A stretch of 64,000 nt of DNA from Aquanectria penicillioides (Eukaryota; Ascomycota; Sordariomycetes; Hypocreales; Nectriaceae): contig PYIU01000003.1 in NCBI GenBank assembly GCA_003415625.1, forward strand, positions 4,216,001-4,280,000, given 5' to 3'. Under the pieces are notes generated by a model. It worked only from the letters and a program-made list of their open reading frames with translations, was not told the DNA's origin and did not search any database. Each line of letters begins with the position of its first letter. The first letter of the stretch is position 1. This document shows positions 33,335 through 43,217 of this stretch, piece after piece. Both the position numbers and the translations under genes were made by a program.

Positions 33335-34503
33335 ATGAGCCTCCTTCGTTCGAGCATCTGCAGGGCCTGCCGGCGCTCGCAGCTGCGCTGGCAGAGAGGC
33401 TTTGCGACAGCCAGTGCCGGGTCGTATGACAACCGCGTCAAGCTTGTTGAAGTTGGACCCCGGGACGGCCTTCAAAATGAGAAGCAGACGATCCCTCTTG
33501 CGACCAAGATCGAGCTGATTGAGCGATTGGCCCGTACTGGAGTGTCGACTATTGAAGCTGGGTCTTTTGTGTCACCGAAATGGGTTCCTCAGGTACGGTC
33601 CGAATGATTGACGCCGCTATTCGCCTGTCGCACTGTTGACAACTTCATGGTTAGATGGCCAACTCCAGCGAGATTCTCGAACACATCCTCCACAACAAGA
33701 TCTCATCCCCCGTTCCGATCTCGTACTCGTTCCTTGCGCCCAACATTAAAGGTCTTCAAAACGCTGCAAAGCTCTTGAGCGGAAACCCCGACACCTTTGC
33801 GACACAGCTGAATCCCGCGACCGAGGCCGACGCACCATCAAAACCAACTGTTGAGGTAGCCGTATTTGCAGCTGCCACTGAGAGCTTCTCGCAGAAGAAC
33901 CTCAACTGTGACATTCAAACGTCATTGGAGCGATTCAAGGATGTGATTCAAGAATCCAAAGCTCAAGGCCTCCGTGTTCGTGCTTACATCTCAGTTGTCC
34001 TTGGATGTCCTTTTGAGGGATTCGATGTCGACCCCCATAAGGTAGCTGAAATTGCTACCGACCTTCTGGAGTCCGGTGCGGACGAGATTTCTCTGGGCGA
34101 TACGACAGGCATGGGCACAGCGCCCCGGACAAGTGCTCTGCTCAAGTGCATGGTTGCGGCAGGTATCCGCACAGAGGACATTGCTATGCACTTCCACGAT
34201 ACATATGGCCAGGCTCTTGTGAATACGGCCGTATCTCTGGAGCACGGCATTCGAACGTTTGACAGCAGTGTCGGTGGACTCGGCGGGTGTCCCTACAGCC
34301 CTGGGGCGACGGGCAACGTGGCGACGGAGAATATGGTTTATTTTATGGAGACCCTGGGCATGGATACAGGCATCAACTTGGACGAGATGTCAGATATTGG
34401 AGCGTGGATCACCGCGGAGTTGGGCAAAGGCAACGAAAGCACTGTTGGCAAGGCCGTGCTGGGAGCCAGGGCTCGAGCAACAGCTGAAGCAGCTAAAGCT
34501 TGA
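33335..34503 (+). CDS. Hydroxymethylglutaryl-CoA lyase, mitochondrial
   Basis: Cleaves HMG-CoA to acetyl-CoA and acetoacetate, the last step of leucine breakdown in mitochondria. Exons 33335-33592 and 33655-34503 give 368 residues. The N-terminus (MSLLRSSICRACRRSQLRWQ..) is Arg-rich and without acidic residues, a likely matrix presequence. The catalytic-loop start VEVGPRDGLQNE is near residue 43. The metal-binding HFHDTYGQAL segment and the Cys signature SSVGGLGGCPYSPGATGN are present, with the active Cys at about residue 298. The chain ends ..AEAAKA without a clear peroxisomal tripeptide. The frame is intact and the intron is GT-AG. Alternative members of the HMGL-like family (isopropylmalate or homocitrate synthase) lack this Cys signature, so the call is firm. 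Confidence 0.95.
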
Positions 34504-35047
34504 GACGACGGAGATTGGTTGAATTCGCACGTTCTCGCACCTCAAAGCAATTCATGGTCTACAAGAAGTATTGTAAAATAAGAAATTTGAAGAGAAGAAA
34601 AAAACCACCACGTCATTGAAGCTTTAATGAAGGGCAAAGATGCTGCTATCTTCTTTTGTTTGTATGGAGCTGAACAACCAAGCTGATCGGTAGAGGGGTA
34701 TGTTTAGTCATGTGATGTCACTAGGGAAGAATCCATAGCGCCCAAGCGTAGCGCGCAGTGACGGAAGAACTGGCGTTGCGTAGGTACCTACCTAGGTAGG
34801 TGAGGTAACATACGTACTCCGTATTCCGCAGCGCAGGTTATCGGCCGTGCGTCCTTGGACTGGCGCAGGGCTCCACCTTGGTGAGGCAAGCTCAACCTCC
34901 TCCAACCAACCCTCCAACCTCATCCCAGCTTGAGGCATCACCACCAGCTCCCTCCTTCAAATCGCCCTTTTCGCCGCCTCCTCATCCGCCGTCCGTCTCC
35001 CCGTCTCGACCCCCTCCCCCCTTGCCGTCTGCTTCTCTACCGACGCC
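34504..35047. other. Intergenic: HMG-CoA lyase 3' flank and V-ATPase B promoter
   Basis: 544 bases without a gene. It holds TAGGTACCTACCTAGGTAGGT at about 34,781-34,801, the motif GTACTCCGTA at 34,814-34,823, and a C/T-rich leader before the V-ATPase start. Confidence 0.55.
34781..34823. repeat. Cluster of TAGGTACCTA and TACTCCGTA intergenic words
   Basis: Interlocking TAGGTA/TACCTA words at 34,781-34,801 are followed 12 bases later by GTACTCCGTA, the reverse complement of the TACGGAGTAC word seen in three other intergenic places. Confidence 0.6.
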
Positions 35048-36909
35048 ATGGCAGACCCGCGCGAGCCATCGTCGTACTCCGTCACTCCGAGGATTCGGTA
35101 CAACACCGTTGGCGGCGTCAACGGTCCCCTCGTCATTCTCGAGAATGTGAGAGCTCCCCAAACGACAATCCATCCACCGCGGTGCCATGCATCTGACAGT
35201 GATAGGTCAAATTCCCCCAATACAACGAGATTGTCAACCTGACTCTCCCCGATGGCACTAGCCGATCTGGCCAGGTCCTCGAAGCTCGAGGTGAGTGCTG
35301 TTTGCAGCATATTCCCCTGTTCCCAATGGCGTTTGACATGCTAACCCCGACCACCAGGTGACCGAGCTGTCGTTCAGGTATTTCGATGCAACGCACCCGC
35401 ACTTTTCGATGGCGATTGACGAGCTCCAATAGGTCTTCGAAGGCACCTCCGGTATCGATGTCAAGAAGGTAGGCAGCCAACGCGGCTTATATAAAGGACA
35501 GCCTTTGGCTAAGACGATGACAGACTAGGGTCGAGTTCACCGGCCAGAGCTTGAAGCTCGGTGTGTCTGAGGATATGCTTGGTCGTATCTTCGATGGTTC
35601 TGGACGAGCTATCGACAAGGGTCCTAAGGTCCTGGCTGAGGACTACCTCGACATCAACGGTAGCCCTATCAACCCTTACTCTCGTGTAAGCTCCTCCGCT
35701 CCCCGAACTGGCCTCGTGGTTCCCTCTGACAGTCACAGGAATACCCCGAGGAGATGATTTCAACTGGTATCTCCGCTATCGATACCATGAACTCGATTGC
35801 ACGAGGACAGAAGATTCCCATCTTCTCCGCCGCCGGTCTTCCCCACAACGAAATCGCCGCTCAGATTTGCCGACAGGCCGGTCTGGTCCAGAAGCAAGGT
35901 ATCACCAACAAGGGCGTTCACGATGGTCACGAGGAGAACTTCTCCATTGTCTTCGGTGCCATGGGTGTCAACTTGGAAACCGCCCGTTTCTTCACCCGCG
36001 ATTTCGAGGAGAACGGCAGCTTGGAGCGTGTCACCCTCTTCCTTAACCTTGCCAACGATCCCACGTGCGTACTTCTTATTCTCCAGGCTAATAATTTGCA
36101 ATGACTAAATATCGCATAGTATCGAGCGTATCATCACTCCTCGCCTTGCCCTCACCACCGCTGAATACTACGCTTACCAGCTCGAGAAGCACGTCCTGGT
36201 TATCCTTACTGATCTTTCGGCTTATTGTGACGCTCTTCGAGAGGTTTCTGCCGCCCGAGAAGAAGTCCCTGGTCGACGTGGTTACCCTGGTTATATGTAC
36301 ACTGACTTGTCCACCATCTACGAACGAGCCGGTCGTGTCGCCGGTCGAAACGGATCCATTACCCAGATCCCCATTCTGACTATGCCTAACGACGATATCA
36401 CCCATCCCATTCCTGATCTTACCGGCTACATTACCGAGGGTCAGGTTTTCGTCGACCGTGCTCTGTATAACCGTGGTATCTACCCTCCGATCAACGTCCT
36501 GCCATCGCTGTCGCGTCTCATGAAGTCTGCCATTGGTGAGGGCATGACCCGCAAGGACCATGGTGATGTGTCGAACCAGCTGTATGCCAAGTACGCCATT
36601 GGTCGTGATGCCGCTGCCATGAAGGCTGTCGTCGGCGAGGAAGCTCTGTCAGCCGAGGATAAACTGTCCCTTGAGTTCCTGGACAAGTTTGAGCGCCAGT
36701 TCATTTCCCAGGGTCGTTATGAGACTCGAAGCATCTTCGAGTCACTGGATCTCGCCTGGAGCCTCCTCCGAATTTTCCCCAAGGAGCTCCTGAACCGTAT
36801 TCCCGCCAAGGTGCTCAACGAGTACTACCAGCGTGCTGCCAAGGATGTCAAGGGCAAGGGCAAGGCCCGGGACCAGCATCAGCAGGAGGAGAACCTGATT
36901 GACGCTTAA
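35048..36909 (+). CDS. VMA2: V-type proton ATPase subunit B
   Basis: Non-catalytic nucleotide-binding subunit of the V1 sector, which drives proton pumping into the vacuole. Seven exons: 35048-35146, 35206-35290, 35358-35377, 35433-35468, 35524-35685, 35739-36064 and 36120-36909. They give 1518 bases and 505 residues. Family sequence is clear throughout: [54 protein letters not shown] (a P-loop without the Lys/Thr of the catalytic A subunit) and [20 protein letters not shown]. Two tiny exons of 20 and 36 bases lie in the first quarter. Exon 5 starts after the first of two possible AGs, which preserves the KKTRVEFTG reading. The frame is intact. The tail is Lys/Gln/Glu-rich, as in other fungi. 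Confidence 0.97.
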
Positions 36910-37412
36910 AAGGGCAGCTTTTTGGTGTTGCAATAGAGATAGGATAATGAGCGCACACAGAAGGAGGATTCGTCGACACAGCACTGTTTTCAAAGATCGT
37001 TTTTACATGTTGGAGGAATCATTAGGTGATGGGAGGAAGGGGGGTTAAGGACCAGCTGCAGCACAAGAGCAAAGCCTTGGCGTGCACATAGGAAGCCGAG
37101 TTAATGCCATTCAATTCCCGTCAGACCAAAAGGGCCGAGATGCGATGACGCATCTGAAGTTTGATATGTTCATCGTCAAGTATACAACTGGGGGCTCTCA
37201 GAACCAATCATGTTGTTGATGATGTCGAAAGCGGGTCTTTGTCCTACAGTGTGGGAAGCTAACTCGCACCCCGCCACTCAACTTTTTGAGATCCAAGAGA
37301 AAGTGTGCGATTCACAATCAAGCAAAAGTCAAGACGCTGAACAAGTCAGGGTAATTGACTACAGCACTAGATTTCTGGATACTGGATACATACAGAAAGA
37401 TCGGATAGTACC
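36910..37412. other. Intergenic: V-ATPase B 3' flank and DPH1 promoter
   Basis: About 500 bases; no gene or repeat of note seen. Confidence 0.55.
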
Positions 37413-38890
37413 ATGGAGGAAGACAGACTCCAAGCCGATCTTGGCATCGCTGCCGATATTGAGGAAGCTCAGCTCATGGCTCAGTCGAGTCACCCCGCGC
37501 CCGCCGAAACTGAGACAGGAACATCGACGACGCAGAACGGAGAGACGCCAGTGAGGCAGCCAAAGAAACGATTTGTAGGGAGAAGAGCTGCTGCAGAGGC
37601 TGTCCAGAAAAATGGAGTTTCGGCAGCACCAGGCGAGAGTGGCGCGATTCAGAGTATGTTTTCCCGGAGATGCATTCTCTTCCTTGTGAATACAAAAGTG
37701 TGAGTGAGAACGATTCCAGGCTTACATGTAAATCAGCGGCCAAACCACGACGAGCGCCCCGGCTTTTAAACCAAGTTCCAAAGGAGATTACTGAGGACCC
37801 TAACCTAAAGGATGCCATTGCGCTGCTCCCAACCAACTACAGCTTCGAGATCCCTAAGACGATCCATCGTATTAGGACCTCGGGCGCCAAGAAGGTCGCG
37901 CTCCAGATGCCCGAAGGATTGCTCCTGTTCGCTACCACCATCTCCGATATTCTCACTCAGTTCTGCCCAGGAATCGAGACCCTCATCATGGGCGACGTTA
38001 CGTATGGTGCGTGCTGCATTGACGACTACACGGCGAGAGCTCTAGGCTGTGATCTGCTCGTTCACTATGCCCACAGCTGTCTCATCCCTGTTGACGTCAC
38101 CAAGATCAAGACTCTCTACGTCTTTGTGGATATTAGCATCGACACTACGCACCTTCTCAACTCGCTAGAGCGGAATTTTGCCAGTGGAAAGACCATTGCT
38201 GTCGTGGGCACTATCCAGTTCAACGCCACCATCCATGGCGTCCGGAGCACTTTGGAGAAAGTGGGTTTCAAGGTTGTGGTCCCTCAGATTGCACCCCTCA
38301 GCAGGGGTGAGATTCTCGGTTGCACATCCCCCAGACTCAAAGATGACGACCAGGTTGACTTGATCCTGTATTTGGGTGACGGCCGCTTCCATCTTGAGAG
38401 TATCATGATTCACAACCCGTCTATTCCGGCTTATCGCTACGATCCCTACTCACGCAAGCTTACCCGTGAGACCTACGGCCATGACGAGATGCAGTCGCTC
38501 CGCCGGACGGCGATTCACACAGCCAAGACGGCACGCAAATGGGGGTTGATCCTAGGCGCCCTGGGTCGCCAGGGTAACCCGCACACCATGGCTCTCATAG
38601 AGCGGCGGTTGCGAGAACGTGGTATCCCAATTGTTAACCTGCTTCTGAGTGAAATATTCCCGGGCAAGCTGGCCCTCATGTTAGACGTTGAATGCTGGGT
38701 GCAAGTAGCGTGCCCTCGACTGAGCATTGACTGGGGCTATGCGTTCCCACGACCGCTGCTGACCCCATACGAGGCGCTGGTGGCGCTTGAGGTTAAAGAA
38801 GATTGGGGCAAGGATGTATACCCGATGGATTACTACGGCAAAGAAGGGTTGGGCAGGACGAAGCCTCTCGATATCGGAGTATCGGGGTGA
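37413..38890 (+). CDS. DPH1: Diphthamide biosynthesis protein 1 (radical 3-amino-3-carboxypropyl transferase subunit)
   Basis: With Dph2 it moves the 3-amino-3-carboxypropyl group from S-adenosylmethionine to a His of elongation factor 2, the first diphthamide step, in the cytoplasm. Exons 37413-37653 and 37737-38890 give 464 residues with a GT-AG intron. Cys for the Fe-S cluster are at residues 173/174 (YGACCID), 276 (LGCTSP) and 406 (QVACPR), with family-like spacing of about 103 and 130. [19 protein letters not shown] and [11 protein letters not shown] mark DPH1 and separate it from DPH2. The first ~80 residues are a low-complexity Glu/Thr/Gln-rich lead. The frame is intact. Confidence 0.95.
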
Positions 38891-39346
38891 CGTGATTGAA
38901 AACGAGAACAAGATGAAAGAAACAAACAAAAGGGGGGAAGGGCAAAAGGCAAAACGGAGGAAATGAATATCATGATTATTACATGGGATTGAAATGCAAA
39001 GAATTCGGCTCCTATGAGCGAATGAATAGGACTCATCAACGCAACGTCTAAGAAACTCTGCGACCATCCTATCTCCTTTTCGAACATGGAACGTACATGA
39101 AGGAATGAGTACATGTCCAGACACCAGAGGGACGGGATGTTCCGAAACCTAAGAAGGTCGCTACAGACCATTCTCTTGAGATTGGATTCTGGAAATATTC
39201 TTACTAATAAATAAGGACCAATCATTCGATACTTTGCGTTGGACTAATGTAAATGTACAAGGCATAGGTAGGCAGCATTGAGTTATCTGCGATTGCGTTG
39301 CCTGAACACGCATACATACTCTGTCACAATCCTATCTCAAAAAGCG

Positions 39347-39379
<33 letters not shown>

Positions 39380-39433
39380 TAAACAACTCAACAACATCAA
39401 CTAAAAGAATCATTCGCTTTGCAAATTTCAGTC
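38891..39433. other. Intergenic: DPH1 3' flank and promoter of the APH-like kinase
   Basis: About 540 bases with no gene. A poly-A tract at 39,347-39,375 lies 58 bases before the kinase start. Confidence 0.55.
39347..39375 (+). repeat. Poly-A tract (29 A)
   Basis: An uninterrupted A run followed by T5, immediately upstream of the APH-like kinase start. No target-site duplication is apparent, so I do not read it as a retroposed tail. Its length is unsafe. Confidence 0.9.
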
Positions 39434-40311
39434 ATGGATTTAGCTAAGCCTTTCATCTCCATTGCTGGTTTGACCAATGTGGAGGCATCCGGCGAGGGAC
39501 TAGAATTTGTCGTCTTCAAGGCCACATCGCCTGAGCTTGGACAGGTTGCCTTGAGAATTCCAAGACACCGAATCTTCCAGAACGTCAACGATCCAAATCT
39601 GGAGGCAAAGGCGCTTTTACGACAGGAGCTGCGTATTTACCGGCTTCTGCATGGAGGACGAGTGCCTGTGCCCAGGCCAATTCAATTCCTAGATGCAGCT
39701 GGCTATCCCGCCATGTTGTGTGAGTTTGTAGACTGCGACGGGTCCTCGGTAATAGCAGGCGAGCTTGGACGAATAGCGGCCCTGATACACAGTATTCCAT
39801 TGCCTGAAGGTTGGGAAACGCCTCTAGTCGCCCAGGAAGGACGAGATACTTTGACGACCATGGTAGAGAGGATGGTGAGACGATTCGGCGAGCTGGTCAA
39901 AGAACTACCGAGTGCCTCGTCTTGGGTTCCTGATCGCACCACCCTCGAGCCCATTGCAAAACAGCTTCATCGCTTGCCAATTTGCCTTCTGCATATGGAT
40001 CTCCGGGACGTGAATATCCGAGCAAGCCAGTGTCGAGTAGCAGCGGTCATTGACTGGTCAAATGCGCTTATCGGGCCAAATGTAATCGACGTATTTCGGA
40101 CTGTGGAACTAGGAGGGTCAGAGGGGGTTTTCTTGAAGAATACACCAAAATACAGCCACTCCCGCAGCTAACTCCCCAGGAGGAGACATTTCTCAGGCTG
40201 GATGCCGCGCTGATGCTAGCACTGGTTTTTATCTCCGAAGCACCAAATCCAGAGCGCCGAGGGCCAGCAGTGGATCGGGTCCGGGGGTTGGCGGCTGCTC
40301 TTTCGAACTAA
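39434..40311 (+). CDS. Aminoglycoside-phosphotransferase-fold (APH) kinase-like protein; one frame error
   Basis: Single-exon gene of the APH/choline-kinase superfamily; the substrate is unknown. The Brenner-type catalytic motif HMDLRDVN has His187, Asp189 and Asn194, and the metal-binding Asp207 is in VIDWSNA, where protein kinases have DFG. The N-lobe reads VVFKATSPELGQVALRIPRH with a possible ATP-binding strand. A lost base in the G5T4 run at 40,123-40,131 breaks the frame; allowing for it gives 292 residues, stop at 40,309-40,311, with a sensible helical C-terminus (..LTPQEETFLRLDAALMLALV). Read as written, the frame ends early at 40,171. The gene faces CTF8, leaving 23 bases between stop codons. 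Such kinases form large expanded families in filamentous fungi with mostly unknown roles. Confidence 0.8.
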
Positions 40312-40334
40312 ACATATTGATGGAACATCGTCGT

Positions 40335-40769
40335 TCATGATGCGTTTGCTGTTCCCACTGGCTCCGGTCGGTTTGAGAAAATCAACTTGTACTTGACGAT
40401 TTCGGCCACCTCGAGACTTTCCGTCTCCTCACCACCGGAGCTGGACGCATCCTTGCTCTGTCTCTTTCGTACCACGCCAATAGCCTTGGGCAGCTTCTTG
40501 ACCTCGCCGCTCAGGCGCTGATGTTGGCCAACATAGAGATGAACACGCTTCATCCAAGCCGACCCCTCCGCATCCGGAATATAGTCGGGGAAATCGATCC
40601 TGCCAATCGCTGCATTGCTCAATGGCTCACCACTCGCATCCGATGGCAGGTTTATGGTTCCCTGAAGTTCTAGGAGGGCAAGTCCAGAAGGGGTTTTCAC
40701 AAGCTGAGGAAGAGGGTTCGCAGCGGCAGAAGTACCTTTACTAGGAGGGTACAGCTTGGTGGCCGACAT
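40335..40769 (-). CDS. CTF8: Chromosome transmission fidelity protein 8 homologue
   Basis: Small subunit of the alternative clamp loader RFC-Ctf18 (with Dcc1) that acts in sister-chromatid cohesion and loads or unloads PCNA in the nucleus. A single exon gives 144 residues, in the family's size range. I chose the ATG at 40,769 (MSATKLYPPSK..) because the upstream in-frame extension of 11 residues looks like leader sequence. Segments LALLELQGTINLP, IGRIDFPDYIPD, WMKRVHLYVGQHQRLSGEVKK and the C-terminal VAEIVKYKLIFSNRPEP are characteristic of Ctf8. The frame is intact. The 3' end is only 23 bases from that of the APH-like kinase on the other strand. Confidence 0.9.
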   Translation of the reverse strand: MSATKLYPPSKGTSAAANPLPQLVKTPSGLALLELQGTINLPSDASGEPLSNAAIGRIDFPDYIPDAEGSAWMKRVHLYVGQHQRLSGEVKKLPKAIGVVRKRQSKDASSSGGEETESLEVAEIVKYKLIFSNRPEPVGTANAS

Positions 40770-41304
40770 CTTGAAAACAGAGGTCAAAATGAAACAAAAC
40801 ACATATAACGAAGGGCTTCAATAAAGAGACGTCAGCCACTTTGTTGAAAAAAAAAAAAAATTTAGTTTGAATGAGGAGCCTAGAATGCACGATAGTGATG
40901 CTGGGGATGGTGGACTCTGCCTCGATTCGTACTAGAGTGTGTCGACGTGTTGGACAAGGTACGTACCGCTGAGACGCGCCCCGTGTGAAGAGTGCACAGT
41001 TTTGACGGAGAGCACTGTGTGGAGGCCCCACCAAGGGCTAACGAGCAAGTGGAGCCCAAATTCTTTTGATGCCCTTTTTTTTTCCTTTTCTCGTGTGGGG
41101 CTTGTACTTTTTCCTGGCGGGAAATCCTTTGCCCGAAAATCAAAAACCCCTTTCGCTCTGATTGGCTGACCTGAATTTCACGTCGTGGAGCAGCCCTAGC
41201 GACACACACTTTCTCTATTTCCTCCAAATTTTGCAACCTCCATCCATCATCACTAACTTCAAGCAGGCCAGGTCAAGTAAACTTGCACCACCACAACTGG
41301 CAAG
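40770..41304. promoter_or_regulatory. Divergent promoter region CTF8 / eS6
   Basis: 535 bases between two start codons facing away from each other. It holds an A15 run near 40,846-40,860, a T-rich run near 41,075-41,090, and an inverted CCAAT (ATTGG) at about 41,160. No gene. Confidence 0.6.
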
Positions 41305-42465
41305 ATGAAGGTATGCAGACGCTCCCAATCGATTCACAAAGCGCCCTTCGCCTTGCGAGCACTCACGCCGCTCTCTCGGCTGCTCTGCGAGCTGAATCTC
41401 CGCGCCACCAACTTGTCGAGAACTTTGGCTAATCCATCTGCAAACAGTTGAACATCTCCTACCCTGCCAATGGCAGCCAGAAGCTCATCGAGGTTGAGGA
41501 TGAGCGCAAGCTCCGTGTCTTCATGGAGAAGCGCGTACGTCGACCCCGAACTCCATACCACCGCCGATAGTCGAGAAACAATGTCGTCCAAGCGAGCTAA
41601 CATGAATGCTTTTCCTTTTAGATGGGCGCTGAGGTTCCCGGTGACTCTATCGGCGATGAATTCAAGGGCTACATCTTCCGCATCACTGGAGGAAACGACA
41701 AGCAGGGTTTCCCCATGAAGCAGGGTGTCATGCACCCTACCCGTGTCCGTCTCCTCCTCGCCGACGGCCACTCCTGCTACCGTGCCCGCCGCACCGGCGA
41801 GCGCAAGCGCAAGTCTGTCCGTGGCTGCATCGTCGGCATGGACCTGTCTGTCCTCGCTCTCTCCGTTGTCAAGCAGGGCGATGCCGATATCCCCGGTCTG
41901 ACCGACGTCGTCCACCCTAAGCGACTCGGTCCCAAGCGAGCCACCAAGATCCGCAAGTTCTTCGGCCTCACCAAGGATGACGATGTATGTTTCCCCCTAC
42001 GCCCATACTCGGTCATCGCCTGCCCAGGACCGCAGTGGATCAGCTGCGAGTCCGGGTAGAGTGTGAGAGGACCCTGTCCAAATGGACAGTGGTACGAGTA
42101 CAAAATACACGAGATTTAAAATACTAATGCAGCTTGGGAACCTAGGTCCGCAAGTACGTTATCCGACGAGAGGTCCAGCCTAAGGGTGAGGGCAAGTCTG
42201 CCTACACCAAGGCTCCTAAGATCCAGCGCCTGGTCACTCCCCAGCGTCTCCAGCACAAGCGCCACCGCGCTGCCCTCAAGCGCCGCCAGGCTGAGAAGGT
42301 CAAGGACGAGGCCGTAAGTTCAGATATCCCAAGTAGCCATTCAAGCATCTGTCTAACCACTCCTCACAGAACGAGTACGCTCAAGTCCTTGCCAAGCGTG
42401 TTGCCGAGGCCAAGGCCACCAAGGCCGATGCCCGCAAGCGACGAGCAAGCTCCATGCGCAAGTAA
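41305..42465 (+). CDS. 40S ribosomal protein S6 (eS6)
   Basis: Small-subunit ribosomal protein. Five exons: 41305-41310 (only Met-Lys), 41448-41534, 41622-41984, 42146-42313 and 42370-42465. They give 720 bases and 239 residues, the normal fungal length. It reads [20 protein letters not shown], then [20 protein letters not shown] and the basic C-terminal helix ending [10 protein letters not shown], which keeps the RRASS site phosphorylated by AGC kinases in yeast. The six-base first exon followed by a 137-base intron is usual for fungal ribosomal protein genes. The frame is intact and all introns are GT-AG. Confidence 0.97.
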
Positions 42466-43217
42466 GGTTCTGGCGTTTAATGAAAAAAAGGGGAATCATA
42501 CCTTGGTCTTGTGGTTTGCATGCATTGGGAGTGGGGATTCTCTCGGGCTTGGTTTTGAGCCCAACACGAATGTATTAGAGGCATTTCGGGAAATGAATAT
42601 GCATTGATGCACTCGTGCCATACGCCAGTCATCCAGTCTGGGTTCCCGTCACCTTCTTCCTGTGAATAGACTATGCGATGATGTTTCCGAGTGTTTGAAG
42701 GCCAATCGGCACAATCCATCAACTGTCTCTCATCTAGCCTCTGTCTTTCCATCTCCCTCTTCACACCTAGAGTCAGTGGTCCGTTGCCTCTAGTTTGAAA
42801 GCTATACATGCCTCACGTCCCTTGATTTTATCTGCCGAGCATCAGTGAACCAAATCCTATGTATCCCGCATTGTATTTCCTTTCTAATAGGCGAGTTGAA
42901 CCGTGATGTACATGCAATGCCAATGTGTCCTCCACGTTCCTGAGACACTCTTCCATCTTCCCAGGCCGTCCACGAGAGAGACCTGCACTTCTCTCCAGCG
43001 TAGCCCAGCAATGATGGACATGAATGAATGCGACGAACGCGTCCAAAAAAGCAACCCAGATTTCCAGGCCTGTCAGTGCCATCCATGCAACAATGCAAAC
43101 GTGAGAGGAGAATCAAATGCCGCATCCCCTTGCATCTGAACTGAATCCCACGGTTGCCGTCTTTCCATCCATTTCCTCTATCTCCAATCCGCGCCAGCCA
43201 TGCAATGATCATCGAAT
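42466..43217. other. Convergent 3' interval, eS6 / TOM1
   Basis: About 750 bases between the two stop codons. Short frames here show no family features. It probably contains both 3' UTRs. Confidence 0.55.

Noticed and set aside
39347..39375. Poly-A tract as the tail of a retroposed element
   Set aside because: No element body, no target-site duplication and no reverse-transcriptase sequence nearby.
41334..41915. 193-codon minus-strand frame over eS6
   Set aside because: Antisense of eS6 exons and introns; no motif.
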